A DNA stretch of 7,579 nucleotides from Acetobacteraceae bacterium (GTDB lineage: Bacteria > Pseudomonadota > Alphaproteobacteria > Acetobacterales > Acetobacteraceae): assembly GCA_003133265.1 (NCBI GenBank), contig PKWQ01000444.1, positions 5,197 to 12,775 of the forward strand. The letters are read 5' to 3'. Below, piece by piece: positions 1-6,469 of this stretch; positions within the stretch are counted from its first letter, which is position 1; each line of letters opens with the position of its first letter. Position numbers and translations under genes: made by a program. The notes under the pieces are model-generated. The model was given only the letters and a program-made list of their open reading frames with translations, ran no database searches and was not told the DNA's origin.

Positions 1-333
1 ATCGGCCGCGTGCTGGAGACACTGACCTTGCAGGACGTGCAGCCGGCCAAGGATGCGCCTGGCGAGCAGGTGGCGGAAACAATATTCACTCGCGACGATG
101 GGCTTGCCGTCACCGTGCGCGTGTTGCACGCCGGCAAGGATGTCTGGGCCCGCCTCGCCGCCGCCGGGCCGGACAAGGTGAAGGATGAAGCGGAAAAACT
201 GAACGCGCGGCTCGCCGGCTGGAGCTATCAGGTCGGCGCCTGGAAGGAAAAGGCGCTGGCGCCAAGCCTGGACGATCTGAAGGCGCCGCCGCCCAGGGAA
301 GCCGCCCCGCCGGCGCCGGCAGCAAAGCCATGA
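1..333 (+). CDS. DUF4340-type protein, C-terminal fragment (5' end outside the window)
   Basis: The frame is open from the first base (ATC GGC CGC GTG...), so the GTG at 10 is probably internal and the true start lies upstream. The visible 110 or so residues contain a 'LxLxDV' strand near the start and a Trp-Ser-Tyr-Gln-Val ... Trp-Lys ... Leu-Asp-Asp-Leu stretch. This resembles the repeat units of DUF4340 proteins, where 'W.yeip.yk...L...l.dL' recurs. The tail is rich in Pro and Ala and probably disordered. DUF4340 proteins often sit beside GldF/GldG-like ABC transporter genes and are thought to act at the cell envelope, but those neighbours would lie left of the window and cannot be checked. 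The stop overlaps the Nudix start in an ATGA, implying translational coupling. The family call is from pattern memory on a fragment and is moderately secure; the partial status is certain. Confidence 0.6.
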   Translation: MGRVLETLTLQDVQPAKDAPGEQVAETIFTRDDGLAVTVRVLHAGKDVWARLAAAGPDKVKDEAEKLNARLAGWSYQVGAWKEKALAPSLDDLKAPPPREAAPPAPAAKP

Positions 334-767
334 CCGACCGCGAATACCCGGCGCGGCCCATCGTCGGCATCGGCGTGGTGCTGCTGAAGCCGGATGCGGT
401 GCTGCTGGTCCAGCGCGGCAAGCCGCCGAACCGTGGTGCCTGGAGCCTGCCCGGCGGCGCGCAGGAACTCGGCGAGACCTGCGAGGCCGCGGCGCTGCGC
501 GAGCTGGAGGAAGAAACCGGAATGATCGCCGGCGAGCTGACGTTCGCCGCGTGTTTCGACAGCATCCGCCGCGACGATGCGGGGCGCATCCAGTATCATT
601 ACACCATCCTCGACTACGCCGCCCGCTGGATCGAGGGCGAACCGCGCGCCGGCAGCGACGTGATCGGCGCGCGTTTCGTCCCGTTCGGCGGGCTGGGCGA
701 GTACAACCTGACCAGCGCGGCGCACGAGGTAATCGGCATCGCGCGGCGGCTGGTGGGGTACGATTAG
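330..767 (+). CDS. Nudix hydrolase
   Basis: A 145-residue protein, the usual size of a single-domain Nudix hydrolase. Such enzymes cleave nucleoside diphosphates linked to another moiety (for example ADP-ribose, NADH or oxidised NTPs), using Mg2+ or Mn2+. The Nudix box is complete: Gly43, five residues, Glu49, seven residues, Arg57-Glu58-Leu59, one residue, Glu61-Glu62, one residue, Gly64-Met65. It is preceded by the usual Trp38-Ser-Leu-Pro-Gly-Gly strand. The ATG lies in the ATGA overlap with the upstream DUF4340-type gene. I see no strong Shine-Dalgarno sequence, so translation is probably coupled to the upstream gene. No substrate-specific extension is visible, so the substrate is not assigned. 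It ends 27 bases from the convergent SDR gene. Confidence 0.93.
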   Translation: MTDREYPARPIVGIGVVLLKPDAVLLVQRGKPPNRGAWSLPGGAQELGETCEAAALRELEEETGMIAGELTFAACFDSIRRDDAGRIQYHYTILDYAARWIEGEPRAGSDVIGARFVPFGGLGEYNLTSAAHEVIGIARRLVGYD

Positions 768-794
768 GACGGTTTCACCACGCCCGAAACCGCT
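768..794. terminator. Candidate bidirectional terminator hairpin between convergent stops
   Basis: The 27-base gap between the Nudix stop and the convergent SDR stop holds a perfect inverted repeat, CGGTTTC (770-776) and GAAACCG (786-792), with a nine-base loop. Its position between two facing stop codons suits a shared terminator. There is no T-run on either side and the stem is only seven pairs, so intrinsic termination strength is doubtful. Confidence 0.4.
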
Positions 795-1574
795 CTACGC
801 CGTCGATCCGCCATCCACCGCCAGCGCCACGCCGGTTATGAACGACGCCTCGTCCGACAGCAGGAACAGCGCCGCGTTGGCGATTTCCTGCGGCTGGGCG
901 GGACGCTTCATCGGATTGAGCCCGGCGCGCTTGCGCACCAGCGATTCCGCGGTTTCCCCCGGCGGCAACTGCATGTCCGGCCGCGCGACGAACACCCGCA
1001 GCATCGGCGTGTCGGTGGTGCCGGGACAGACCGCGTTCACCCGGATATTCTCGCCGGCATAGCGTTTCGCCAGCGACTTGGTCATGCCGATCACGCCGAA
1101 CTTCGCCGCCGAATAGACCGGGCTGTACGGTGAACCGACGATGCCGGAGGTCGATGCGGTGAAAAGCAGGGCGCCGCCGCCACGCACGCGCATCTCCGGC
1201 ACCGCGTGGCTGGCGGTGACGAACACGCTGCGGACATTGATGTCCATGGCAAGCTCGTAGTCCTTCATGTCGATCCCCTCGAAGCTCGACGGACCGGGAT
1301 GTCCGACATGGTTCCAGGCGAAATCGAGCCCGCCGAAGGCAGCGACCGTCCGCTTCACGATGTCGCCGGCGAAGGCGTCGTCGCGCAGATCGCCCGACAG
1401 CGCGATCGCCTGGCCACCGGCGTCGATGATCTCCCGCGCGACCGCCGCCGCGCCCTCCGGATTGATGTCGACCACGGCGACCGCCGCGCCCTCGCGGGCG
1501 AAAGTGATCGCCCCTGCCCTGCCCATCCCCGACGCACCGGCGGTGACCAGGCCGACCTTGTTTGCCATCCGCAT
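795..1574 (-). CDS. SDR-family NAD(P)-dependent oxidoreductase (last gene of the minus-strand cluster)
   Basis: Classical short-chain dehydrogenase, 259 residues from the ATG at 1574. This start has GGAGG nine bases upstream; the ATG at 1568 would be 15 bases away, and the GTG at 1583 falls directly after the GGAGG. The cofactor loop reads Thr11-Ala-Gly-Ala-Ser-Gly16-Met-Gly18, so Ala replaces the first Gly of the usual TGxxxGxG. Asp36 at the end of the second strand favours NAD(H) over NADP(H). Catalytic residues are Asn113, Ser141, Tyr154 and Lys158 (YSAAK). The usual NNAG is Asn-His-Val-Gly (88-91). The C-terminus has the family's 'FITGVxLxVDGG' ending. It probably oxidises a secondary alcohol or sugar-type hydroxyl in the pathway encoded by the cluster. 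The substrate cannot be read from the sequence. It lies 31 bases downstream of the hydrolase gene. Confidence 0.93.
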   Translation of the reverse strand: MRMANKVGLVTAGASGMGRAGAITFAREGAAVAVVDINPEGAAAVAREIIDAGGQAIALSGDLRDDAFAGDIVKRTVAAFGGLDFAWNHVGHPGPSSFEGIDMKDYELAMDINVRSVFVTASHAVPEMRVRGGGALLFTASTSGIVGSPYSPVYSAAKFGVIGMTKSLAKRYAGENIRVNAVCPGTTDTPMLRVFVARPDMQLPPGETAESLVRKRAGLNPMKRPAQPQEIANAALFLLSDEASFITGVALAVDGGSTA

Positions 1575-1605
1575 GTTCCGCACCCTCCGCTTGTTGGGAC
1601 GTTCG

Positions 1606-2415
1606 TTATTTCAGGCCGCGCTGCGCCTGAAACCAGTCGAGCATGATCCGGTTGAAGGTTTCCGGGTGCTCCACATTGGGGAAATGCCGGGCGGCGGCGA
1701 TTTCCTGGTAGCGGCCGTCGGCGACCAGCGAAGCAATGCGCTTGTTCGCCTCCGGCGGCGTGCCGGCATCGTCGCCGCCGCACACCACCAGCACCGGGAT
1801 CTTCACCTTCGGCAGGTTGGCGACGAAATCGAGCTTGCTGATCGCATCGACGCAGCCGAGATAGCCGGCCGGGCTCGTCGCGGCGATGGTGTCGCGCAAC
1901 TGCTTGTAGCGCTTCGGGTCGCGTGCCTTGAAGGCCGGCGTCAGCCAGCGGTCGATCGAGGCGTCGGCCTGCGGGGCGACTGAATTCGCCTCGATCACCG
2001 GACGCTTGCGGTCCTCCCAGCTCTGCTGGTTCCCCTGGGGAACGACGGGCATGGTGTCGCACCACATGGCGGAGATGCCGCGGCGCGGATGCTCGATGGC
2101 GAAGGCCTGGCCGATCATGCCGCCGATCGACAAACCCACGAAATGCACGCGCTCGATGGCGAGATGATCCAACGCGGCGACGACGTCGGCTGCCAGCTCG
2201 CTCATTGTGTACGGACCCGTCACCGGATCGCTGCCGCCGTGGCCGCGCATGTCCAGCCGCAGCACGCGATAGCCGGACGCGAGCAGCGGGCCGAGCTGTT
2301 CGGCCCACATGCCGCCGTCGGAGGCGAGCGAGTGGGTCATGCAGATCACCGGCGCGTTCTGCGGCCCGACCAGATCGTAATACAGACGCCGGCCAGCGAG
2401 CGGAATAAGCGACAT
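1606..2415 (-). CDS. Alpha/beta hydrolase, 3-oxoadipate enol-lactonase (PcaD)-like
   Basis: A 269-residue alpha/beta-fold hydrolase without a signal peptide. The start is the ATG at 2415, set by AAGGAGG (2430-2424) eight bases upstream; a longer open frame reaching 2550 lacks this support and would overlap the upstream gene. The nucleophile elbow is Gly94-Leu-Ser96-Ile-Gly98, followed by a second Gly. The acid is Asp216 in a Gly-Gly-Asp-Asp-Ala-Gly-Thr-Pro-Pro stretch, and the base is His244 before 'PNxExPExF'; both patterns are typical of PcaD-like enol-lactonases. The His28 and Ser29 region fits the oxyanion hole. Family members hydrolyse enol-lactones, lactones or esters in the cytoplasm. 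Next to a dehydratase-type enzyme and dehydrogenases, a lactonase role is reasonable, but true beta-ketoadipate pathway genes are absent, so pcaD is not assigned. It lies 26 bases after the enolase-superfamily gene. Confidence 0.9.
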   Translation of the reverse strand: MSLIPLAGRRLYYDLVGPQNAPVICMTHSLASDGGMWAEQLGPLLASGYRVLRLDMRGHGGSDPVTGPYTMSELAADVVAALDHLAIERVHFVGLSIGGMIGQAFAIEHPRRGISAMWCDTMPVVPQGNQQSWEDRKRPVIEANSVAPQADASIDRWLTPAFKARDPKRYKQLRDTIAATSPAGYLGCVDAISKLDFVANLPKVKIPVLVVCGGDDAGTPPEANKRIASLVADGRYQEIAAARHFPNVEHPETFNRIMLDWFQAQRGLK

Positions 2416-2441
2416 GTCGGTTTCCTCCTTGGTATGGCGGC

Positions 2442-3551
2442 TTATGTCAGGCGATATTTCTCGACCATTGCCCAGTCGAGCTTGATGTCGAAGCCCGGCC
2501 CCTGGTTGATCTCCATGATCCCGTTCTTGTGCGCCGGGCGGTTGGCCCACATGGAGGTCCAGACCGGGTCACGGTCGGGGTCGGGGAAACATTCCACATA
2601 GGTGCCGTGCGGCACGCCGCACAGCATGTGCGAGGCGATCTGCGCTTCCTCGTGATGCGCCATTTCCACACCCACCAGCGCGCAGGCCGCCGCCGCGCGG
2701 CGCCATTCGGTGGGGCCGCCGCCGTCGGAGGCATCGAAATTCACCAGATCGACCGCGCCGGCATCCAGCAGCCGGCGCACCCCGGCCGCCGATATCTCGC
2801 TCTGTCCGGCATTGATCGGGATCGAGGTGGCGCGCCGCACCTCGGCCATGCCGCGCACATCGTCGTGCCAGTGGCAGGGTTCCTCGAACCAGCGGACATC
2901 GTAGCGCTCGATCAGGCGGGCGAAGCGGGTCGCGTCCTGCACGCTCCAGCCGCGATTGGCATCGACGGCGATGATGAAATCGTCCCCGCCGCCATCGCGC
3001 GCGGCACGCACGCGCTCGGCGTCCTCCTCGGGCGACAGGCCGCCCACCTTCACCTTGCAGCCGGCCATGCCGACGGAGCGGAGCCAGTCCATCTCCTTGG
3101 CCAGATCGTTCAGCGTCTTGCCCGGCAGGTAGTAGCCGGCGATGGCGATGATCCCCAGCCGGTCGCGATAGCCGCCGAACAGGTTGCAGACGCTGACGTT
3201 CAGCGCCTTGCCGATCAGGTCCCAGACCGCGCTGTCCACACAGGCGATCGCCGCCATCGACAGATGCCGGTTGCCGGCGGCGATGGAGGTGGCAAACGCC
3301 TTTTCCCAGATCCGCTCATAGGAATGGATGGATTCGCCGATGATGCGCGGGCCGATTTCCTGCTCGATCAGGCGGACCAGTTCGGGGCCGTGGGTGCGGT
3401 CGTCGCCGTTATAGACCTCGCTGACCAGCCCGCCCGTGGTGTGGATGCGGGTGACGATGGTGCAGCGGCTGGCGACGTTGTAGCTGCTGCCGAAGAAAGT
3501 TTTCGCCAGCGGAATCCGCACCGGAATCGCCTCGATCTTCTCGATCTTCAT
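2442..3551 (-). CDS. Mandelate racemase/muconate lactonizing enzyme-family protein (enolase superfamily, MR subgroup)
   Basis: A 369-residue protein with the two-domain enolase-superfamily layout: a capping domain (about 1-125) and a barrel carrying the active site. Matched by eye to mandelate racemase, it has Lys166-Val-Lys168 (the KxK bases), metal ligands Asp197 (DANRGW) and Glu223 (FEEP), the Asp273-His300 dyad with the same 27-residue spacing as in mandelate racemase (Asp270-His297), and Glu320 in the place of Glu317. Where the third metal-binding Glu is expected there is Gly249-Gln250-Ser251-Glu252. The Asp-His dyad assigns it to the MR subgroup rather than to muconate cycloisomerases. 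Known relatives mostly dehydrate sugar acids (rhamnonate, fuconate, galactarate and similar) or racemise alpha-hydroxy acids; which applies here is not readable. The ATG at 3551 has GGGAG nine bases upstream. The gene starts 16 bases after the SDR stop, so co-transcription is very likely. Confidence 0.93.
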   Translation of the reverse strand: MKIEKIEAIPVRIPLAKTFFGSSYNVASRCTIVTRIHTTGGLVSEVYNGDDRTHGPELVRLIEQEIGPRIIGESIHSYERIWEKAFATSIAAGNRHLSMAAIACVDSAVWDLIGKALNVSVCNLFGGYRDRLGIIAIAGYYLPGKTLNDLAKEMDWLRSVGMAGCKVKVGGLSPEEDAERVRAARDGGGDDFIIAVDANRGWSVQDATRFARLIERYDVRWFEEPCHWHDDVRGMAEVRRATSIPINAGQSEISAAGVRRLLDAGAVDLVNFDASDGGGPTEWRRAAAACALVGVEMAHHEEAQIASHMLCGVPHGTYVECFPDPDRDPVWTSMWANRPAHKNGIMEINQGPGFDIKLDWAMVEKYRLT

Positions 3552-3567
3552 GGCTCGGTTCTCCCGC

Positions 3568-4374
3568 CTAGTTCTCTCTGGGCTTGCCGATCTGCACCAG
3601 TTGGCCGCCATCGACCGGCAGCGCCACGCCGGTGATGAAATTGGCCTCGTCGGACGCCAGGAACAACGCCGCGTTGGCGATGTCCCAGCCGGAGCCTTGA
3701 TGGCTGCGCAGCGGCACCCGCGCGTTGCGCTCGGCTTCCACCTCGGCGCGGGATTTGCCGGTCACGCGCACGCGGGTGTCGGTGCCCATCGGCGTGTCCA
3801 TCAGGCCGGGCAGGATCACGTTGGCGCGGATGCCCTCGGGCGCGTAGGTGATGGCGAGCTGCTGCACATAGGCGATCATCGCCGCCTTGGTCGCCTTGTA
3901 GGCGACGAAGGGATACATCTCGATCGCCGAGGCCGAGGAGATCATCAGGATCACGCCGGATTTCTGCGCCCGCATGATCGGCAGCACATGCTTCGCCGCC
4001 ATCACCGCGCCGCGGATATTCACCGCGCTGACCATGTCGAACGCTGCCTCGGTGATCTCGGTCGGCGATGCGTCGCCGCCGGCGATGGAGATGCCGACAT
4101 TGTAATGCAGGATGTCGATCCAGCCCCAGCGGCGATGCGCTTCCGCCATGGCGGCGGCAAGCTCTGCTTCCTTGGTCACGTCGGCCTGGAACGGAATGCA
4201 GTCCGGCCCGGCCATCGCGGCGGTTTCCTGGGCGGACGCAAGGCTGCGATCCACCGCCAGGATCTTCGCGCCTTCCTGGGCAAACCGCAGCACCGTGGCG
4301 CGGCCGTTGCCGATGGTTTCGCCCGGGCTCTGGCCCGCGCCGATGATGACGGCGATCTTTCCCGCAAGTCGCAT
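3568..4374 (-). CDS. SDR-family oxidoreductase with an extended cofactor loop (first gene of the minus-strand cluster)
   Basis: A 268-residue short-chain dehydrogenase. The start is the ATG at 4374, with GGAG (4385-4382) seven bases upstream; an open frame continues to 4464 but the protein homology begins at this Met. The cofactor loop reads Gly12-Ala-Gly14 ... Gly18 ... Gly22-Asn-Gly24-Arg-Ala, about four residues longer than the usual TGxxxGxG. Asp42 after the second strand suggests NAD(H). Active-site residues are Asn119, Ser146 or Ser147, Tyr159 and Lys163 (YKATK). Tyr91-Asn-Val-Gly94 replaces the usual NNAG. The protein ends in 'FITGVALPVDGG' plus a short tail. As the promoter-proximal gene of the cluster it probably performs a central oxidation or reduction step. 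It is paralogous to the SDR at 795-1574, with high nucleotide similarity over the C-terminal segment. Confidence 0.93.
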   Translation of the reverse strand: MRLAGKIAVIIGAGQSPGETIGNGRATVLRFAQEGAKILAVDRSLASAQETAAMAGPDCIPFQADVTKEAELAAAMAEAHRRWGWIDILHYNVGISIAGGDASPTEITEAAFDMVSAVNIRGAVMAAKHVLPIMRAQKSGVILMISSASAIEMYPFVAYKATKAAMIAYVQQLAITYAPEGIRANVILPGLMDTPMGTDTRVRVTGKSRAEVEAERNARVPLRSHQGSGWDIANAALFLASDEANFITGVALPVDGGQLVQIGKPREN

Positions 4375-4496
4375 AGTCGCGCTCCGTTTCCTGTCCCTGG
4401 CCGCCATCATGGCCGATGCGGCGGCGATGCGCCAATCTCGACAGCAGGGCGGAAAGGCTGGCAAGCTGGCCGGGAAAATGTTGAGGGAGACAAGCC
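4375..4496. promoter_or_regulatory. Divergent intergenic region with operator-like repeats
   Basis: These 122 bases separate the diverging SDR and zinc-dehydrogenase genes and must hold the promoters for both, unless transcription enters from elsewhere. Visible elements are an 11-base inverted repeat GCCAT-C-ATGGC (4403-4413), a direct repeat CGATGCG (4414-4420 and 4425-4431, 11 bases apart, about one helical turn), and a tandem GCTGGC (4457-4462 and 4465-4470). No convincing -35/-10 pair was identified; GC-rich alphaproteobacterial promoters are hard to see by eye. The repeats could be regulator-binding sites controlling both arms, but no regulator gene lies in the window. This is inference from position and symmetry. 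Confidence 0.4.
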
Positions 4497-5546
4497 ATGA
4501 AGGGTGTCGTGTTCACGGGAGGGCGTGAGCTGGAACTGATGGAGTTCCCCGATCCCACACCCGGCCCCGACGAGGTGGTGCTGGAGATGAAGGCCTCCGG
4601 CATGTGCGGCAGCGATCTGAAGACCTACCGGCTGGCGAAGGGCGCGGTGAAGGCCAACGGGCTGCCCGCGCCGACCGAGCCGGTGATCGCCGGGCACGAA
4701 CCGTGCGGCGTGGTGGCGGCGATCGGCCCGGGCGTCAGCGCGCGCGAGGCACGGATCGGCCAGCGGGTGATGGTGCATCACTATATCGGCTGCACCACCT
4801 GCGGGCATTGCCGCACCGGCTGGGCGCAGCTCTGCCAGGAGACGCCGATCACCGTCTTCGGCTCGTCCGGCCACGGCGGGCACGCGAAATACCTGAAGGT
4901 GCCGGCAAGCACGCTGGTGCCGCTGCCGGACGAGCTGACGTTCGAGGCGGGGGCCGCGATCTCCTGCGGCACCGGCACCGCCTATGGCGCGCTGCGGCGG
5001 ATGAACCTGTCCGGCAACGACGTGATCGCGATCTTCGGCCAGGGGCCGGTGGGGCTATCCGGCACGCAGTTGGCGACGGCGATGGGCGCGCGGGTGATCG
5101 CGCTGGATATCAGCGAGGACCGGCTGGAGCGGGCAAAGGAGTTCGGCGCCTGGGCGACCGTCGATCCGCGCTCGAACGATCCGGTCGGCGCGATCAAGGA
5201 ACTGACGCATGGTCGCGGCGCCGACCTGACACTGGACACGTCGAGTTCGTCGGAGGCGCGCATCGCCGCCATCCGCAGCGCGAAAGTGTGGGGCACGATG
5301 TGCTTCGTCGGCGAAGGCGGCAACGTCACGATCGATGTCAGCCCGGACATGCTGCGCAAGCAACTGACGGTGATCGGGTCGTGGACGTTCTCGCACTCCG
5401 GCCAGGCGGAATGCGCGCGCTTCGTCGTCGAGCGCGGCATCGACGTCGACAGGCTGTTCACCCACCGCTGGAAACTGGAGCAGGCGGACGAGGCCTACAA
5501 ATTATTCGACCAGCAGACGACCGGAAAAGGCGTGTTTCTGATGTAA
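4497..5546 (+). CDS. Zinc-dependent medium-chain alcohol dehydrogenase (MDR family)
   Basis: A 349-residue medium-chain dehydrogenase of full family length. The catalytic zinc site is Cys37 (GMCGSD), His67-Glu68 (GHE) and probably Cys157. The structural zinc lobe has the four cysteines Cys99, Cys102, Cys105 and Cys113. The Rossmann motif is Gly181-Gln-Gly183-Pro-Val-Gly186, and Asp204 at the end of the next strand favours NAD(H). The ATG at 4497 is preceded by GAGGGAG (4483-4489) seven bases upstream. Relatives oxidise polyols, sugars, threonine or simple alcohols to the ketone or aldehyde; the substrate is unassigned. It is transcribed away from the SDR/MR/hydrolase/SDR run across a short shared intergenic region, so joint regulation and a role in the same catabolic route are likely but inferred. 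It converges on the MBL-fold gene 18 bases downstream. Confidence 0.95.
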   Translation: MKGVVFTGGRELELMEFPDPTPGPDEVVLEMKASGMCGSDLKTYRLAKGAVKANGLPAPTEPVIAGHEPCGVVAAIGPGVSAREARIGQRVMVHHYIGCTTCGHCRTGWAQLCQETPITVFGSSGHGGHAKYLKVPASTLVPLPDELTFEAGAAISCGTGTAYGALRRMNLSGNDVIAIFGQGPVGLSGTQLATAMGARVIALDISEDRLERAKEFGAWATVDPRSNDPVGAIKELTHGRGADLTLDTSSSSEARIAAIRSAKVWGTMCFVGEGGNVTIDVSPDMLRKQLTVIGSWTFSHSGQAECARFVVERGIDVDRLFTHRWKLEQADEAYKLFDQQTTGKGVFLM

Positions 5547-5555
5547 GGCTATGGT

Positions 5556-5578
5556 GGTGCGCGATCAGGCCGCGCGCC
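5556..5578. terminator. Candidate terminator hairpin at the ADH/MBL convergent junction
   Basis: GGTGCGCG (5556-5563) and CGCGCGCC (5571-5578) form an eight-pair stem, with one G-U wobble in the plus-strand transcript, around a seven-base loop. The loop contains the stop codon of the convergent MBL gene. The stem is very GC-rich and follows the dehydrogenase stop by nine bases, but there is no T-run. In the minus-strand transcript the wobble becomes an A-C mismatch, so it would serve the dehydrogenase transcript better. Part of it overlaps the end of the MBL coding region, where GC-rich codons could produce it by chance. Confidence 0.3.
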
Positions 5579-6395
5579 AGATCTCGCCCTCGCGCGCCAC
5601 CTTGCCCTCGTCTTGCAGCTTCAGCAGATGCGCCAGCACATTGCGCTCCGCCGCCATGCGCAGCCTCGGGTCGGTCTGCGAATAGAGCGCGTTCATCAGC
5701 GTGTGCGTGTTGGCCGGACCAGCGGCGAGTTCGGCCAGCACCGCGCGCTCGCGTGCCTGGCGATGATGCAGCAGGCCCACGACCAGCTCGCGCGGCTCGG
5801 GCAGCGGCGGGCCGTGGCCGGGCAGGTACAGGTCGTCGTCACGATCCAGCAGCAGCTTCAGGCTGGCGAAGTAATGCGTCATGTCGCCGAACGGCGGGCT
5901 GACGATGGAGCTGGACCAGGACATCACATGATCGGCGCTGAACAGCACCTTGGTGCCGTCCTTGGCCTTCAGCGACAGGCAGACGTGGTCGGCGGCGTGC
6001 CCGGGCGTGTAGAGCGCCGTCATGCCGCCGATGACCGCACCGTCTTCGAGCTTGATGTCGGGGACGAACTCGTCCAACGCGCTGACCTTGTAGCCGGCGG
6101 TCGGCGCCCCGGTGGCCTTCTGCAACGCGGGCGCGGCACCGACATGGTCATGGTGCGTGTGGCTGATCAGGATGAACGCCACCTTGCCGCCGGTCGCATC
6201 CAGGATCGCCTGCACATGCTCGGCGCGGTCGGGTCCGGGATCGAGCACGGCGAGACCGTCCGGCGTTTCGATCAGGTAGGTGTTGGTGCCGTGATAGGTC
6301 ATCGGGCCGGGATTGGCGGCGACGATGCGGCTGACGCCCGGCAATATCGGCAGTATGGGGCCGCTATGCGGCACCGGCTCGGTTAAAAATCCCAT
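5565..6395 (-). CDS. Metallo-beta-lactamase-fold hydrolase, LACTB2-like
   Basis: A 276-residue MBL-fold protein with the full metal-binding set: His79-x-His81-x-Asp83-His84 (HTHHDH), His133 (TPGHAADH), Asp155 (SADH) and His194 (LPGHG). The N-terminal 'NPGPMTYHGTNTYLI' strand is characteristic of the LACTB2-like branch. The last 70 or so residues, after the barrel motifs, look like the small winged-helix domain found in this branch (an Arg-Asn-Val-Leu-Ala-His-Leu helix and a 'GKVxREGExW' wing). Human LACTB2 is an endoribonuclease; bacterial relatives are mostly unassigned hydrolases of thioesters, lactones or nucleic acids. No signal peptide, so cytoplasmic. The start at 6395 fits the conserved N-terminus, although the ribosome-binding site is only a weak GAGAG. 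It lies 74 bases downstream of the hydratase gene, on the same strand. Confidence 0.93.
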   Translation of the reverse strand: MGFLTEPVPHSGPILPILPGVSRIVAANPGPMTYHGTNTYLIETPDGLAVLDPGPDRAEHVQAILDATGGKVAFILISHTHHDHVGAAPALQKATGAPTAGYKVSALDEFVPDIKLEDGAVIGGMTALYTPGHAADHVCLSLKAKDGTKVLFSADHVMSWSSSIVSPPFGDMTHYFASLKLLLDRDDDLYLPGHGPPLPEPRELVVGLLHHRQARERAVLAELAAGPANTHTLMNALYSQTDPRLRMAAERNVLAHLLKLQDEGKVAREGEIWRAA

Positions 6396-6469
6396 TGTTC
6401 TCTCTTTCTGTCCTGCATTTGCGCACAGGATAGCGGCTCATCCGGCGATTGGTAGCCCGAGCGCATGCG
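6396..6469. other. Intergenic spacer between hydratase and MBL genes
   Basis: These 74 bases carry the ribosome-binding region of the MBL gene. A perfect 12-base palindrome, AGCGCATGCGCT (6460-6471), overlaps the hydratase stop codon at 6470-6472. It could be a weak hairpin or a protein-binding site, but no T-run follows. No open frame of interest was found. The two genes may still be co-transcribed, or the MBL gene may have its own promoter here. Confidence 0.35.

Noticed and set aside
309..320. Perfect 12-base palindrome GCCGGCGCCGGC
   Set aside because: Lies within the Pro/Ala-rich coding tail of the DUF4340-type gene, where such GC palindromes arise from codon composition.
1606..3551. 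Reading the MR/MLE member plus PcaD-like hydrolase as a beta-ketoadipate (catechol or protocatechuate) segment
   Set aside because: The enolase-superfamily protein has the mandelate racemase Asp273-His300 dyad instead of the muconate cycloisomerase second lysine, and no other ring-cleavage or thiolase genes are present.
2529..4500. Long plus-strand open frames antisense to the MR-family gene and to the first SDR
   Set aside because: His-, Arg- and Gly-rich low-complexity translations with no motifs; the minus-strand genes carry complete catalytic sets and good ribosome-binding sites.
4604..5902. Long plus-strand open frame (432 codons) overlapping the zinc dehydrogenase and running into the MBL gene
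   Set aside because: Out-of-frame shadow of GC-rich coding DNA: Arg-, Gly- and Ala-rich with no domain, while the overlapping frame has full zinc and Rossmann motifs.
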